NCBI RefSeq assembly: GCF_016462415.1
Contig: NZ_JAEMTF010000025.1
Span: 1 to 51,186 of the forward strand
Source of the DNA: Williamsia sp.
GTDB taxonomy: Bacteria > Actinomycetota > Actinomycetes > Mycobacteriales > Mycobacteriaceae
Direction: 5' to 3'
DNA: 51,186 bases
Shown: positions 34,687 through 42,618 of the stretch, in pieces
Numbering within the stretch: position 1 is the first letter of the stretch
Layout of the letters: each line of letters begins with the position of its first letter
Translations under genes and position numbers: made by a program
Notes under the pieces: generated by a model
What the model was told of the DNA's origin: nothing
The model's database searches: none
Seen by the model: only the letters and a program-made list of their open reading frames with translations

Positions 34687-35277
34687 TCAGCCCAACCTCA
34701 GCCCGTGCGCCACCGCGAAATCGACTGCGTGCGCCGGATCGACGGTGGTCTCGGTCACCGTCGCCTGCAGCCAGAACGTGGCCTCGACCCGCGCGCCCCG
34801 CAGATCCGAGCCGGTCACCGTGGCCCCGACCGCACGGGCCCCCGACAGGTCGACACCCGTCAGGTCGGCGTCGGTGAGTCTCGTGCCCGACAGGTTGACC
34901 TCGCGCAGGCGGGACCCGCGCAACGTGACTTTGTGCATCTTCAGACCACCCAGCGACACCAGCGTGAGGTCGCAGTCGGTCATGCTCACCGCCCGCATCA
35001 GCGACTCGGAGAAGGTCGACCCCATCAGGCTGCAGTCGGAGAACACCGCGGCGGGCATCGGACTGTGTCGGAACGTGCAGTTGCGGAACGCACTCTGGCG
35101 GTGTCGTGACTCGGCGAGGTTGGCGCCGGAGAAGTCGCAGTCGGTGAACACGACGGTGTCGGTGTCCAACTCGCGTAGGTCGGCGTCACGGAAGGTGCAG
35201 TTCTCGAAGGTGTCGTGGGCGAACTGTCGTTCGCTCAGGTCGGCTTCGTCGAACGATTCGTCGATGTGGTCGGTCAC
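34687..35277 (-). CDS. mfpA: MfpA-like pentapeptide-repeat protein (DNA gyrase protection)
   Basis: A 196-aa right-handed beta-helix protein made of A(D/N)LXX-type repeats (for example [18 protein letters not shown]). The block [20 protein letters not shown] is nearly identical to M. tuberculosis MfpA (Rv3361c), and the C-terminal [13 protein letters not shown] also matches. MfpA mimics B-form DNA, binds gyrase and lowers fluoroquinolone susceptibility. The GTG start overlaps the stop of the rhomboid-like gene (GTGA). The mycobacterial conservon neighbours (mfpB-E) are absent. Confidence 0.9.
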   Translation of the reverse strand: MTDHIDESFDEADLSERQFAHDTFENCTFRDADLRELDTDTVVFTDCDFSGANLAESRHRQSAFRNCTFRHSPMPAAVFSDCSLMGSTFSESLMRAVSMTDCDLTLVSLGGLKMHKVTLRGSRLREVNLSGTRLTDADLTGVDLSGARAVGATVTGSDLRGARVEATFWLQATVTETTVDPAHAVDFAVAHGLRLG

Positions 35278-36062
35278 GTCCCCAGTGCATCACGGGGCGG
35301 CGACACGGTCTCGCCCGACAGTGTCCGCGCGAGCAGGTGCGGTGAGACCGGCGGCAGGCTCACCTCCGGATCGGTGCGCTCGACGATGTGCGCGGACACC
35401 GGGGGCAACTCGACGCGCAGCGGCGTCGACCGGCCGAGACGGGTCAGCGGGAAGCAGAGAAGCCCGATCAGGACGGCACACAGGTGTCCGATGTCGGTGA
35501 AGGTGCCGTGGCTGCCGTTGATCAGCGGCCAGACGACCGGGGTCGCGGCGACCACGAGCAATGCGGTCAGGTAGACGTACCGCCAGGGTCTGCGGAGGCG
35601 ATAGACCAGGATCCCGGCCACCCCGGCGAGTCCGTAACTCACGCCGATGTCGATGACGTTGAGATCGCTCTGTGGCGCGTGGCCGGTGTTGATCGCCCAC
35701 AGCAGGACCGACTGGCTGATGTAGGTGGCACCGACGTGCGCGATGACGACGACCGCCAGCCAGCGCGCGGTGCCCAGCCACCGTTCGATGGTGGCGTGGA
35801 TGAGCACGTAGGGCAGCACGTAGACGAACCACCCGTTGCCGTCGATCCAGAAGGCGCTGCGGAAGAGGCTCGGCAACGGATCGTGCATCAGGTGACGCAG
35901 GTTCGTCGAACGGTTCTGCAGGATGTGGGTGAGCTGGTCGTGACCGACACGATGCGCGATGACCGTGGTGACGAACAGGATGGCCAACCAGATGAAGGTG
36001 CCCGGGGCCGAGCGCACGTACCGCCATGTGGCAGCCGCGCCTGCGCGCGGGACACCGGTCAT
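35274..36062 (-). CDS. Rhomboid-like membrane protein
   Basis: A 262-aa protein with about six helices (residues 20-215) and a soluble C-terminal tail of 45 residues. The segment DIGVSYGLAGVAGILVYRL places a Ser in the GxSxG-like position of helix 4, and TFTDIGHLCAVLIGLL places a His in helix 6, the two catalytic positions of rhomboid intramembrane proteases. It may thus be an active protease, although it falls into the 'rhomboid-like' group of actinobacteria whose activity is untested. It overlaps mfpA by 4 bp and heads the rhomboid-mfpA-folD-DUF3017 set. Confidence 0.75.
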   Translation of the reverse strand: MTGVPRAGAAATWRYVRSAPGTFIWLAILFVTTVIAHRVGHDQLTHILQNRSTNLRHLMHDPLPSLFRSAFWIDGNGWFVYVLPYVLIHATIERWLGTARWLAVVVIAHVGATYISQSVLLWAINTGHAPQSDLNVIDIGVSYGLAGVAGILVYRLRRPWRYVYLTALLVVAATPVVWPLINGSHGTFTDIGHLCAVLIGLLCFPLTRLGRSTPLRVELPPVSAHIVERTDPEVSLPPVSPHLLARTLSGETVSPPRDALGT

Positions 36063-36078
36063 GATCTTCGCCCCTCAC

Positions 36079-36094
36079 GGGATCGGCCGATCCC
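36079..36094. promoter_or_regulatory. Perfect 16-bp palindrome upstream of the rhomboid-mfpA operon
   Basis: GGGATCGGCCGATCCC is fully self-complementary and lies 17 bp upstream of the rhomboid ATG and 48 bp upstream of the divergent trmL start. It could be an operator for either gene or a hairpin in the leader. Confidence 0.35.
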
Positions 36095-36142
36095 TGCCCT
36101 GAGCACCCGCGGATGACAGGTGGTCAGGCAATGTAGACGCCT

Positions 36143-36607
36143 GTGTTCCGACTTTTGTTCCATGAGCCCCGCATACCGCCCAATACGGGCAACGCGATCC
36201 GGTTGGCGGCCAACACCGGCTGCGAACTCCACCTGGTCGAGCCCATGGGGTTCGACCTGACCGAGGCGAAGGTCAAGCGCGCGGGCCTGGACTACCACGA
36301 CATGGCGTCGGTGACCGTCCATGCCGACCTGGAGGCCGCCTGGGCGGCGCTGGCCCCCGAACGCGTCTACGCGTTCACCGCGCACGCCGAGAAGTTCCAC
36401 ACCGAGGTGCGGTACCGACCCGGCGATGTGTTGCTGTTCGGGCCCGAGCCCACCGGGTTGTCGGCCGAGGTGCTCGGCGATCCCCACGTCACCGAGCGGT
36501 TGCGCATCCCCATGCTGGCCGGCAGGCGGTCACTGAACCTGGCCAACGCCGCGAGCATCGTCATGTACGAGGCCTGGCGACAGAACGGTTTCGACGGCGC
36601 GGTCTGA
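36143..36607 (+). CDS. trmL: tRNA (cytidine/uridine-2'-O-)-methyltransferase TrmL
   Basis: A 154-aa SPOUT-family methyltransferase that methylates the ribose of the wobble nucleotide 34 in certain tRNAs. The N-terminus RLLFHEPRIPPNTGNAIRLA, the middle LLFGPEPTGLS and the C-terminal knot RIPMLAGRRSLNLANAASIV are the three SPOUT motifs of this small, catalytic-domain-only type. It corresponds to Rv3366 (spoU). It starts with GTG at 36143, probably leaderless. Confidence 0.92.
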   Translation: MFRLLFHEPRIPPNTGNAIRLAANTGCELHLVEPMGFDLTEAKVKRAGLDYHDMASVTVHADLEAAWAALAPERVYAFTAHAEKFHTEVRYRPGDVLLFGPEPTGLSAEVLGDPHVTERLRIPMLAGRRSLNLANAASIVMYEAWRQNGFDGAV

Positions 36608-36670
36608 ACACGACGCTCGACCGTGGCGACACGCAGCTCGGCGGGTGACGGTGGTGGACAGCCCGGTGGG

Positions 36671-38032
36671 TCACCAGTCGACGCGGGATGCCATGTCGAG
36701 GAGCTTGTCTCGACGAGCCGCATTCGATGCGCCGATCCAGGCGATCTTTCCGTACACGTGGGCCCGGAAATCGGCGTGCCCATCGCGGTTCTGCGCCTCA
36801 CCGCCGGTGCGGATCGCGTTGTGCAGCAACGCTCGCAGCGCATCGTGGTCGGCACGCGACACCTGGGGGTGGTCGTTGACGACGAGACCGGCGAGTCGCT
36901 GTTGCTGGTGTGCGTACATGACCCGTGTCTTGGCCGGGTGCACGGTGAAGCCCTCGTCGGCGACCACCCGGAGCAGGGTCCACAGCACCCGATCGGCATC
37001 CATTCGATCGCCGGAGAGCGCGAGGTCGTCGCCGTAGCGGGTGTATCGCAGGTCGTTGCGTGCGGCGAATCCCGCCAGACGGCGATCGAGTCCGCGCAGA
37101 ACGAGATTCGCGAGGTGCGGCGATGTCGGCGCACCCTGCGGGAGGTGTCGCTCGCGCAGGAGGCCGGCATGGATCGGGTCGAGCCCGCGCAACGCATCGG
37201 GCGGTGTTGCCGTGGTGCACAGTTCGGTGAGGATCCGAGCGATCGCCGAGGAGTACCCGACCCCGGAGAACACGCGTCGGACCCGTCGGGCGTCGATCGA
37301 CTCGAAGCAGTGCCGCAGATCGACTCGTAGCACCACCGGACGGTCGGTGTGCGGCCACGCGAACGCGGTCGTCGACGATCCGCGCACGAATCCGCGAGCG
37401 GCTGGATGCGGAGGGATCCGCTCGACGAGGCGGCGCAACAGTCGTCGCTGGGTCTCGCGCATGCGGGGCTTCGGGGCCTCGATGACCCGGAAGCCGTCCC
37501 GCTTCTCTACGCGGAACGTCCGGTAGTGGCGCAACGGTTCTCGCGCGTGGCGTAGCCATCGACCGCGATCGGCGAACCATTCCAGTTCGGGAACCGTGAA
37601 GTTCAGCCAGTGCGCCAGGCGTTCGACGTCATAGATGTCGGGGAGATCGTCGAGGACCCGGCCGGTCGACGCGGGTTCGGAGAGCACGAGAACGGCAGGA
37701 GCCGGAGGCTGTTCCACCACCGGAGGGGTAACCGTCCAACCGCGCAGTGCCACGACGATCCGGGTCTCGATGTCGTCGCCGGCAGTGCTGAGGACATCGT
37801 CGGCGTCGACATCGAACAGTCGTTGCCCCACCGAGTCGGCGAGTTCCGCCGTCAAGCCCGCGCCGATCAGGGCCCGCTGCATCTCCGGCCAGGTCCACCC
37901 GGTGAGATGGGCATCGACATACGAGGCGATCTCGGCGGCCTCGTCGACCGAGAACTCCGGCTCCTCCACCCTCAGAACCCCACCACGATCGTCGATGGCG
38001 TGGTGATGGACCGCGGACGAGGTGACCGGCAA
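36671..38032 (-). CDS. Retron-like reverse transcriptase with unknown N-terminal domain
   Basis: A 453-aa RNA-directed DNA polymerase. Residues 1-125 form an acidic helical region I do not recognise. The RT domain follows (about 130-453): FRVIEAPKPRMRETQRRLL, AARGFVRGSSTTAFAWPH (a TAFAWPH in place of the retron NAxxH), the first metal Asp in LRVDLRHCFESI (Asp238), LPQGAPTSPHLANL (297-310), the catalytic YGDD (333-336) with RYTRYGDDLALSG, and LAGLVVN (380-386) at the place of the retron VTG motif. The thumb ends in IAWIG...MASRVDW. No group II maturase, HNH or DGR accessory domain is present. The start shown is TTG; a GTG at about codon 22 is an alternative. It lies 158 bp downstream of dnaE2 on the same strand, preceded by a hairpin-rich gap. 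Confidence 0.88.
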   Translation of the reverse strand: MPVTSSAVHHHAIDDRGGVLRVEEPEFSVDEAAEIASYVDAHLTGWTWPEMQRALIGAGLTAELADSVGQRLFDVDADDVLSTAGDDIETRIVVALRGWTVTPPVVEQPPAPAVLVLSEPASTGRVLDDLPDIYDVERLAHWLNFTVPELEWFADRGRWLRHAREPLRHYRTFRVEKRDGFRVIEAPKPRMRETQRRLLRRLVERIPPHPAARGFVRGSSTTAFAWPHTDRPVVLRVDLRHCFESIDARRVRRVFSGVGYSSAIARILTELCTTATPPDALRGLDPIHAGLLRERHLPQGAPTSPHLANLVLRGLDRRLAGFAARNDLRYTRYGDDLALSGDRMDADRVLWTLLRVVADEGFTVHPAKTRVMYAHQQQRLAGLVVNDHPQVSRADHDALRALLHNAIRTGGEAQNRDGHADFRAHVYGKIAWIGASNAARRDKLLDMASRVDW

Positions 38033-38053
38033 CTCGTGAAGCGGCGCCGCGAA

Positions 38054-38178
38054 GCACGCGCAGCGTGCCCGACGGCGTCGGACGCAGGGACCAACTGTGA
38101 GGTGTACCCAGGGGTTACCCCTGAGACGGGTCGTGACGACCCACTCTCACCTCGCCCGCCGTCCATCGCCACCGATGG
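38054..38178 (-). ncRNA. Candidate structured RNA between dnaE2 and the reverse transcriptase (msr/msd-like)
   Basis: Read on the minus strand, the gap holds perfect short hairpins in a row: CCATCG-GTGG-CGATGG (38178-38163), GGGTCG-TCA-CGACCC (38142-38128), CAGGGG-TAA-CCCCTG (38123-38109), CCGAC-GCC-GTCGG (38081-38069) and GCACGC-TGC-GCGTGC (38068-38054). The second and third are enclosed by a stem GAGGTG (38153-38148) with CACCTC (38104-38099), making a three-way junction. GACGGCG (38163-38157) and CGCCGTC (38077-38071) could close an outer stem. Stems with three-base loops directly upstream of an RT are typical of retron msr RNA. Exact ends and the branching guanosine cannot be assigned. 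Confidence 0.5.
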
Positions 38179-38190
38179 TGCCACGGCCGA

Positions 38191-41100
38191 TCACTGCCAG
38201 TCGCGGGATCGGGTACCGACCTTGAGGTCGAGTCGCTGCAGATGTTCGGCCACCACGGTGACCGCACCCTCGGCGTTCTGCACCGTTCCGCGGATCATCA
38301 GGGCCGTCGCACTCTGGGCGAGCTTGCGATACCGCTTCCACAATCCGACCGAACAGACGACATTGACCATGCCGGTCTCATCCTCGAGGTTGATGAACGT
38401 GACCCCCGACGCGGTGGCGGGCCGCTGGCGATGGGTGACCGCTCCGGCGACCAGGACCCGCGATCCGTCGCGCACCGACAGCAACCCGTCGGCCGGGATC
38501 ACCCCCATCGCCGACAGCCGGGGTCGCAGGAACTGCGTCGGGTAGACCGTCGGCGTCACCCCGGTCGCCCAGGCATCGGCCGCGGCGAGTTCGACATCGG
38601 TCATCCCGGGGAGCGTCGGCGCCACACCCGACGCCTGCAGCGCCAGGTGATCGGCCCGCTCCAGCGACGCCGCCCCCGCGTCCCACAGCGCTTGGCGTCG
38701 GGTTCCGCCGAAGCAGTCGAAGGCGCCGGCGGTGGCGAGCGCCTCGAGCTGGCGTTCGCTCAGTTCGGCGCGGCGGGCGAGATCGGCCGGGCTGCGGTAC
38801 GGGCCGTCGGCCACCCGACGGTCGACGATGAGCTGCGCCAATTCGTCACCGATGTGCCGGACCGAACCGAGCGCCATCCGGACCTCGAGCCCGTCGTTCT
38901 CCAGGTTCGCGTGGGCCAGGGAGATGTTGATGTCGGGGCCGTGTACGCGGACGCCGTGCCGTCGGGCGTCGGCCACCAGCGACTGCGGCGAATAGAAACC
39001 CATCGGCTGTGCCCGCAGCAGCGCGGCACAGAACGCCGCGGGATGGTGCAGCTTGAACCACGACGAATAGAACACCAGCGCGGCGAAGCTCTGCGAATGA
39101 CTCTCCGGAAAGCCGAAATTGGCGAACGCCGCCATCTTCTCGAACACGCGGTCGGCCACATCGCCGACGATCCCGTGGGTCTCCTTCATCCCGGCGTAGA
39201 ACCGCTCCTTGAGGAGCGCCATCTTCTCCGGCGAACGCTTCGACCCCATCGCACGACGCAGCTGATCGGCCTCGGCCGCGTCGAAACCGGCGACGTCGAC
39301 GGCCAGCTGCATCAGCTGTTCCTGGAACAGCGGCACCCCCAGCGTGCGTTCCAACGCGGTCTTCATCGACGGGTGCTCGTAACTGGTGACCTCGAGCCCG
39401 TTGCGTCGGCGGATGTAGGGGTGCACCGACCCGCCCTGGATGGGACCTGGGCGGATCAGCGCGACCTCCACCACGAGGTCGTAGAACCGTCTCGGTTTGA
39501 GCCGTGGCAGCGTCGCCATCTGCGCCCGTGACTCCACCTGGAACACACCGACCGAGTCGGCGGCGCAGAGCATGTCGTACACCGCGGTCTCCGCGAGGTC
39601 GATCCGCGCGAGGTCGACGTGGATGCCCTTGTGCTCGGCGACGAGGTCGATGGCGTAGTGCAGCGCCGAGAGCATGCCGAGACCGAGCAGATCGAATTTC
39701 ACCAGACCGATTGCGGCACAGTCATCCTTGTCCCACTGCAGCACACTGCGGCCGGCCATCCGTGCCCATTCGGTGGGACACACGTCGGCGATGGGGCGAT
39801 CACAGATGACCATCCCGCCGGAGTGGATGCCGAGGTGTCGCGGCATCCCCGCGATCTGCCCGGCCAGGTCCATGACGTCGTCGGGGACATCGTGCTCCGG
39901 GTTCTCCTCCTCGTCGACGGTGCGTCCCCACCGACTCACCTGCTTGCTCCACGCATCCTGTTGACCGATCGAATACCCCAGTGCGCGGGCCATGTCCCGC
40001 ACCGACGACCGGCCACGGTAGGTGATGACATTGGCGACCTGGGCGCTGTACTCGCGGCCGTAGGTGGCGTAGACGTGCTGGATGGCCTCCTCACGACGGT
40101 CGGACTCGATGTCGACGTCGATGTCGGGCGGGCCGTCCCGCTCCGGGGACAGAAAGCGTTCGAACAGCAGACTGTTGCGCACGGGGTCGACGTTGGTGAC
40201 CCCGAGCGCGTAACAGACCGCGGAGTTGGCGGCACTCCCCCGTCCCTGACAGAGGATGTCGGAGCGTTTGCAGAAGTCGACGATGTCGTGGACGACGAGG
40301 AAGTAACCGGGGAAGTTCAGCGAGTTGATGACCGCGAGCTCGTGCTCGATCTGCCGGTAGGCCTTGGGATTCGACGTCGGCGGTCCGTAGCGGTTCGCGG
40401 CGCCGGTCATCGTGAGCTCGCGCAGCCATGACTTCTCGGTGTGTCCGTTCGGGACATCGAACGGCGGGAGTTCCGGTGCGATCAGGCGTAACTCGAAGGC
40501 ACAGTCCCTGCCTATCTGTGCCGAGTTGTCGATGGCCTCGGGGTGGGCGGCGAGCAACCGGGCCATCTCGTCGCCGCTGCGCAGGTGGGCACCACCGACC
40601 GGGCCGAGCCAGCCGGCGATGTCGTCGAGACTGGCCCGGGCGCGCACCGCGGCCATGGCCATCGCGAGTCGGCGACGGTCGGGGCCCGCGAAGTGGGCGC
40701 CGGTGGTGGCGACGGTGACGAGACCATGTACCGCAGCCAGTTCGGCGAGGGCCGCATTGCGTTCGTCGTCCGTCGGCATGGACTGGGTGGTGAGTTCGAC
40801 GGCGACGTTGTCGTGGCCGAATCGATCGACCAGCATCCGCAGTTCGTGTGCGGCCGCGTCGGGTCCCCGGGTGGCCAGGGCCTGTCGCACGGTCCCCTTG
40901 CGGCAGCCGGTGAGGATGAGCCACGACCCGTCGGCGGCGTCGGCCAACTCGTCCATGTCGTAGCGCAGCAGCCCCTTCTCACCGGCCGCCATGTGCGCGG
41001 CGGCCATCTGCCGCGACAGTCGTCGATACCCGTCCTGCCCCCTGGCCAGCACGAGCAGATGGCTGCCCTCCGGGTCGTTGACGCCGGTGCGGGCCGCGTC

Positions 41101-41490
41101 GTGCTGCATCGACAGCTCTGCACCGAACACCGTCGGCAGTCGCCACTCGCGGGCCGCCTCGGCGAACCGCACCACCCCGTAGAAACCGTCGTGATCGGTG
41201 ACGGCGAGCGCCTCGAGTCCGAGTCGGTGCGCCTCGGTGACCATGTCCTCGGGTGAACTGGCGCCGTCGAGGAAGCTGTAGGAGGTGTGCGCGTGCAGCT
41301 CGGCGTAGCGCGTCGAGCTGCGCCCCCGCGCACTGTCGTCGGCCTGGAACGGGTCGCGTTTGCGGGACCAGGCGGGGCTGTCACCGCCGTCGCCGGGGAA
41401 CGTCTCGCCCGGCCGACCACCGTTGTTCGGGCGCCCGGACAGCACCCGTTCCATCTCCGCCCAGGTGGGCGGGCCCTCGTTCCAGCCCAC
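38191..41490 (-). CDS. dnaE2: Error-prone DNA polymerase DnaE2
   Basis: A 1099-aa C-family polymerase used for SOS-induced translesion synthesis with ImuA' and ImuB. The N-terminus GWNEGPPTWAEMERVLSGRP matches mycobacterial DnaE2, followed by the PHP domain (YAELHAHTSYSFLDGA, AVTDHDGFYG). Catalytic acids are in PPDIDVDIESDRR, plus GRGSAANSAVCYALG and RRAMGSKR. The OB-fold end ATASGVTFINLEDETGMVNVV is present. The GTG at 41488-41490 gives the conserved start. A LexA box sits 18 bp upstream. The RT gene follows on the same strand. Confidence 0.96.
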   Translation of the reverse strand: MGWNEGPPTWAEMERVLSGRPNNGGRPGETFPGDGGDSPAWSRKRDPFQADDSARGRSSTRYAELHAHTSYSFLDGASSPEDMVTEAHRLGLEALAVTDHDGFYGVVRFAEAAREWRLPTVFGAELSMQHDAARTGVNDPEGSHLLVLARGQDGYRRLSRQMAAAHMAAGEKGLLRYDMDELADAADGSWLILTGCRKGTVRQALATRGPDAAAHELRMLVDRFGHDNVAVELTTQSMPTDDERNAALAELAAVHGLVTVATTGAHFAGPDRRRLAMAMAAVRARASLDDIAGWLGPVGGAHLRSGDEMARLLAAHPEAIDNSAQIGRDCAFELRLIAPELPPFDVPNGHTEKSWLRELTMTGAANRYGPPTSNPKAYRQIEHELAVINSLNFPGYFLVVHDIVDFCKRSDILCQGRGSAANSAVCYALGVTNVDPVRNSLLFERFLSPERDGPPDIDVDIESDRREEAIQHVYATYGREYSAQVANVITYRGRSSVRDMARALGYSIGQQDAWSKQVSRWGRTVDEEENPEHDVPDDVMDLAGQIAGMPRHLGIHSGGMVICDRPIADVCPTEWARMAGRSVLQWDKDDCAAIGLVKFDLLGLGMLSALHYAIDLVAEHKGIHVDLARIDLAETAVYDMLCAADSVGVFQVESRAQMATLPRLKPRRFYDLVVEVALIRPGPIQGGSVHPYIRRRNGLEVTSYEHPSMKTALERTLGVPLFQEQLMQLAVDVAGFDAAEADQLRRAMGSKRSPEKMALLKERFYAGMKETHGIVGDVADRVFEKMAAFANFGFPESHSQSFAALVFYSSWFKLHHPAAFCAALLRAQPMGFYSPQSLVADARRHGVRVHGPDINISLAHANLENDGLEVRMALGSVRHIGDELAQLIVDRRVADGPYRSPADLARRAELSERQLEALATAGAFDCFGGTRRQALWDAGAASLERADHLALQASGVAPTLPGMTDVELAAADAWATGVTPTVYPTQFLRPRLSAMGVIPADGLLSVRDGSRVLVAGAVTHRQRPATASGVTFINLEDETGMVNVVCSVGLWKRYRKLAQSATALMIRGTVQNAEGAVTVVAEHLQRLDLKVGTRSRDWQ

Positions 41491-41508
41491 ACCCGATGGT
41501 AGCGGGAT

Positions 41509-41524
41509 TCGAACACATATTCGA
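41509..41524. promoter_or_regulatory. LexA (SOS) box upstream of dnaE2
   Basis: TCGAAC-ACAT-ATTCGA matches the mycobacterial LexA consensus TCGAAC-N4-GTTCGA with one mismatch. It lies 18 bp upstream of the dnaE2 GTG and 30 bp upstream of the divergent transporter gene. DNA-damage induction of dnaE2 is expected, and possibly of the downstream RT. Confidence 0.85.
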
Positions 41525-41554
41525 CCCCGGTCGGTTCGGTTTAGTCTGGGCCTC

Positions 41555-42535
41555 ATGCCTGCGCCGCCGCCCGGACGGAGCGTCGTCGCCACCCTCGAGC
41601 GGTTCCAGATCGCGTTCTATCTGCTCGCCCTGGCCGCGGGCGCGGCCATCGGCCTGGCCGCCCCCGGCGCGGCTCCGACCCTCGAACACGCGATCAACCC
41701 CGTGTTGATCGTCCTGCTCTACGCCACCTTCCTCGCCGTGCCGTTCGCGCGGATCGGCGCCGCACTGCGCGACCTCCGCTTCCTCGGCAGCGCGGTGATC
41801 CTGAACTTCGTCCTCGTCCCGATCGTGGTGTTCGCGCTCACGCGATTCGTGGCGGACGACAGGGCCGTCCTCGTCGGTGCCGTCCTCGTGCTGTGTGCGC
41901 CGTGCATCGACTACGTGATCGTCTTCAGTGGGCTCGCGGGTGCCGCGTCCGAGCGGCTCCTCGCCGGCGCACCGGTACTGATGCTGCTGCAGATCGTGCT
42001 GCTCCCGCTCTACCTCTGGGTGTTCGTGGGTGCGGATGTGGTGGACACGATCGAGATCGCGCCGTTCGTCGAGGCCTTCGTGATCCTGATCGTCGTGCCG
42101 ATGGCCCTCGCCGCCGCCACCCAGACGCTCGCGCGCCGGCATCGTCTCGCCACCACTCTCACCGACGCCATGGCGGCGGCCATGGTCCCGATCATGATGA
42201 CGACGCTGGCCGTCGTCGTCGCCTCGCAGATCGACGCCGTCCGGACGCGATGGACCGACCTCGCCGGCGCCGCCGGTGTCTTCGCCGCTTTCCTCGTGGT
42301 CATGGCCGTGGTCGGACGCATCGCAGCAGGCGTCGCTCGACTCGACATCCCCGCCGGACGTGCACTCGTGTTCTCCGGCGCCACCCGCAACTCGCTGGTG
42401 GTGCTCCCGCTCGCACTCGCCCTGCCGCCGACCCTGGCCCTCGCGCCGGTCGTCGTGGTCACGCAGACACTGGTCGAGTTGATCGGCATGATCGCCTACG
42501 TTCGTCTGGTCCCCCGCCTGATCCCGGCTGACTGA
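41555..42535 (+). CDS. BASS/ACR3-type transporter (arsenite efflux-like)
   Basis: A 326-aa membrane protein with about ten helices of the bile acid:sodium symporter superfamily. The segment VLVLCAPCIDYVIVFSGLAGA has the Cys-containing stretch that resembles the conserved Cys region of ACR3 arsenite exporters, and GATRNSLVVLPLALALP is the second signature. No arsR or arsC is nearby, so an arsenic role is only inferred. The ATG at 41555 is 30 bp from the LexA box; longer upstream frames run through dnaE2 and are shadows. Confidence 0.8.
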   Translation: MPAPPPGRSVVATLERFQIAFYLLALAAGAAIGLAAPGAAPTLEHAINPVLIVLLYATFLAVPFARIGAALRDLRFLGSAVILNFVLVPIVVFALTRFVADDRAVLVGAVLVLCAPCIDYVIVFSGLAGAASERLLAGAPVLMLLQIVLLPLYLWVFVGADVVDTIEIAPFVEAFVILIVVPMALAAATQTLARRHRLATTLTDAMAAAMVPIMMTTLAVVVASQIDAVRTRWTDLAGAAGVFAAFLVVMAVVGRIAAGVARLDIPAGRALVFSGATRNSLVVLPLALALPPTLALAPVVVVTQTLVELIGMIAYVRLVPRLIPAD

Positions 42536-42559
42536 GCCGGTCGCCGTACAAAAGTTACT

Positions 42560-42573
42560 GTTACTCTCGTAAC
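42560..42573. promoter_or_regulatory. Inverted repeat overlapping the -10 box of the acyl-CoA reductase gene
   Basis: GTTAC-TCTC-GTAAC, preceded by another GTTACT, overlaps the candidate -10 box TACTCT (42562-42567). This is a typical repressor site for a TetR-type fatty-acid regulator. A leader hairpin CGGGG-CCAG-CCCCG follows at 42581-42594. Confidence 0.45.
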
Positions 42574-42618
42574 ACAAACACGGGGCCAGCCCCGCTCATG
42601 ACGTCGTCAGGATGTGCC

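Noticed and set aside
36671-38032. RT considered as a group II intron or diversity-generating element
   Set aside because: There is no maturase X or HNH domain and no intron-like ends, and no template/variable repeat pair or target gene was seen nearby. YGDD with the retron-like LAGLVVN fits better.
41381-42577. 398-codon minus-strand frame opposite the BASS/ACR3 transporter
   Set aside because: Composition is His/Asp/Glu/Arg-rich low complexity with no domain; the plus-strand transporter is clear.
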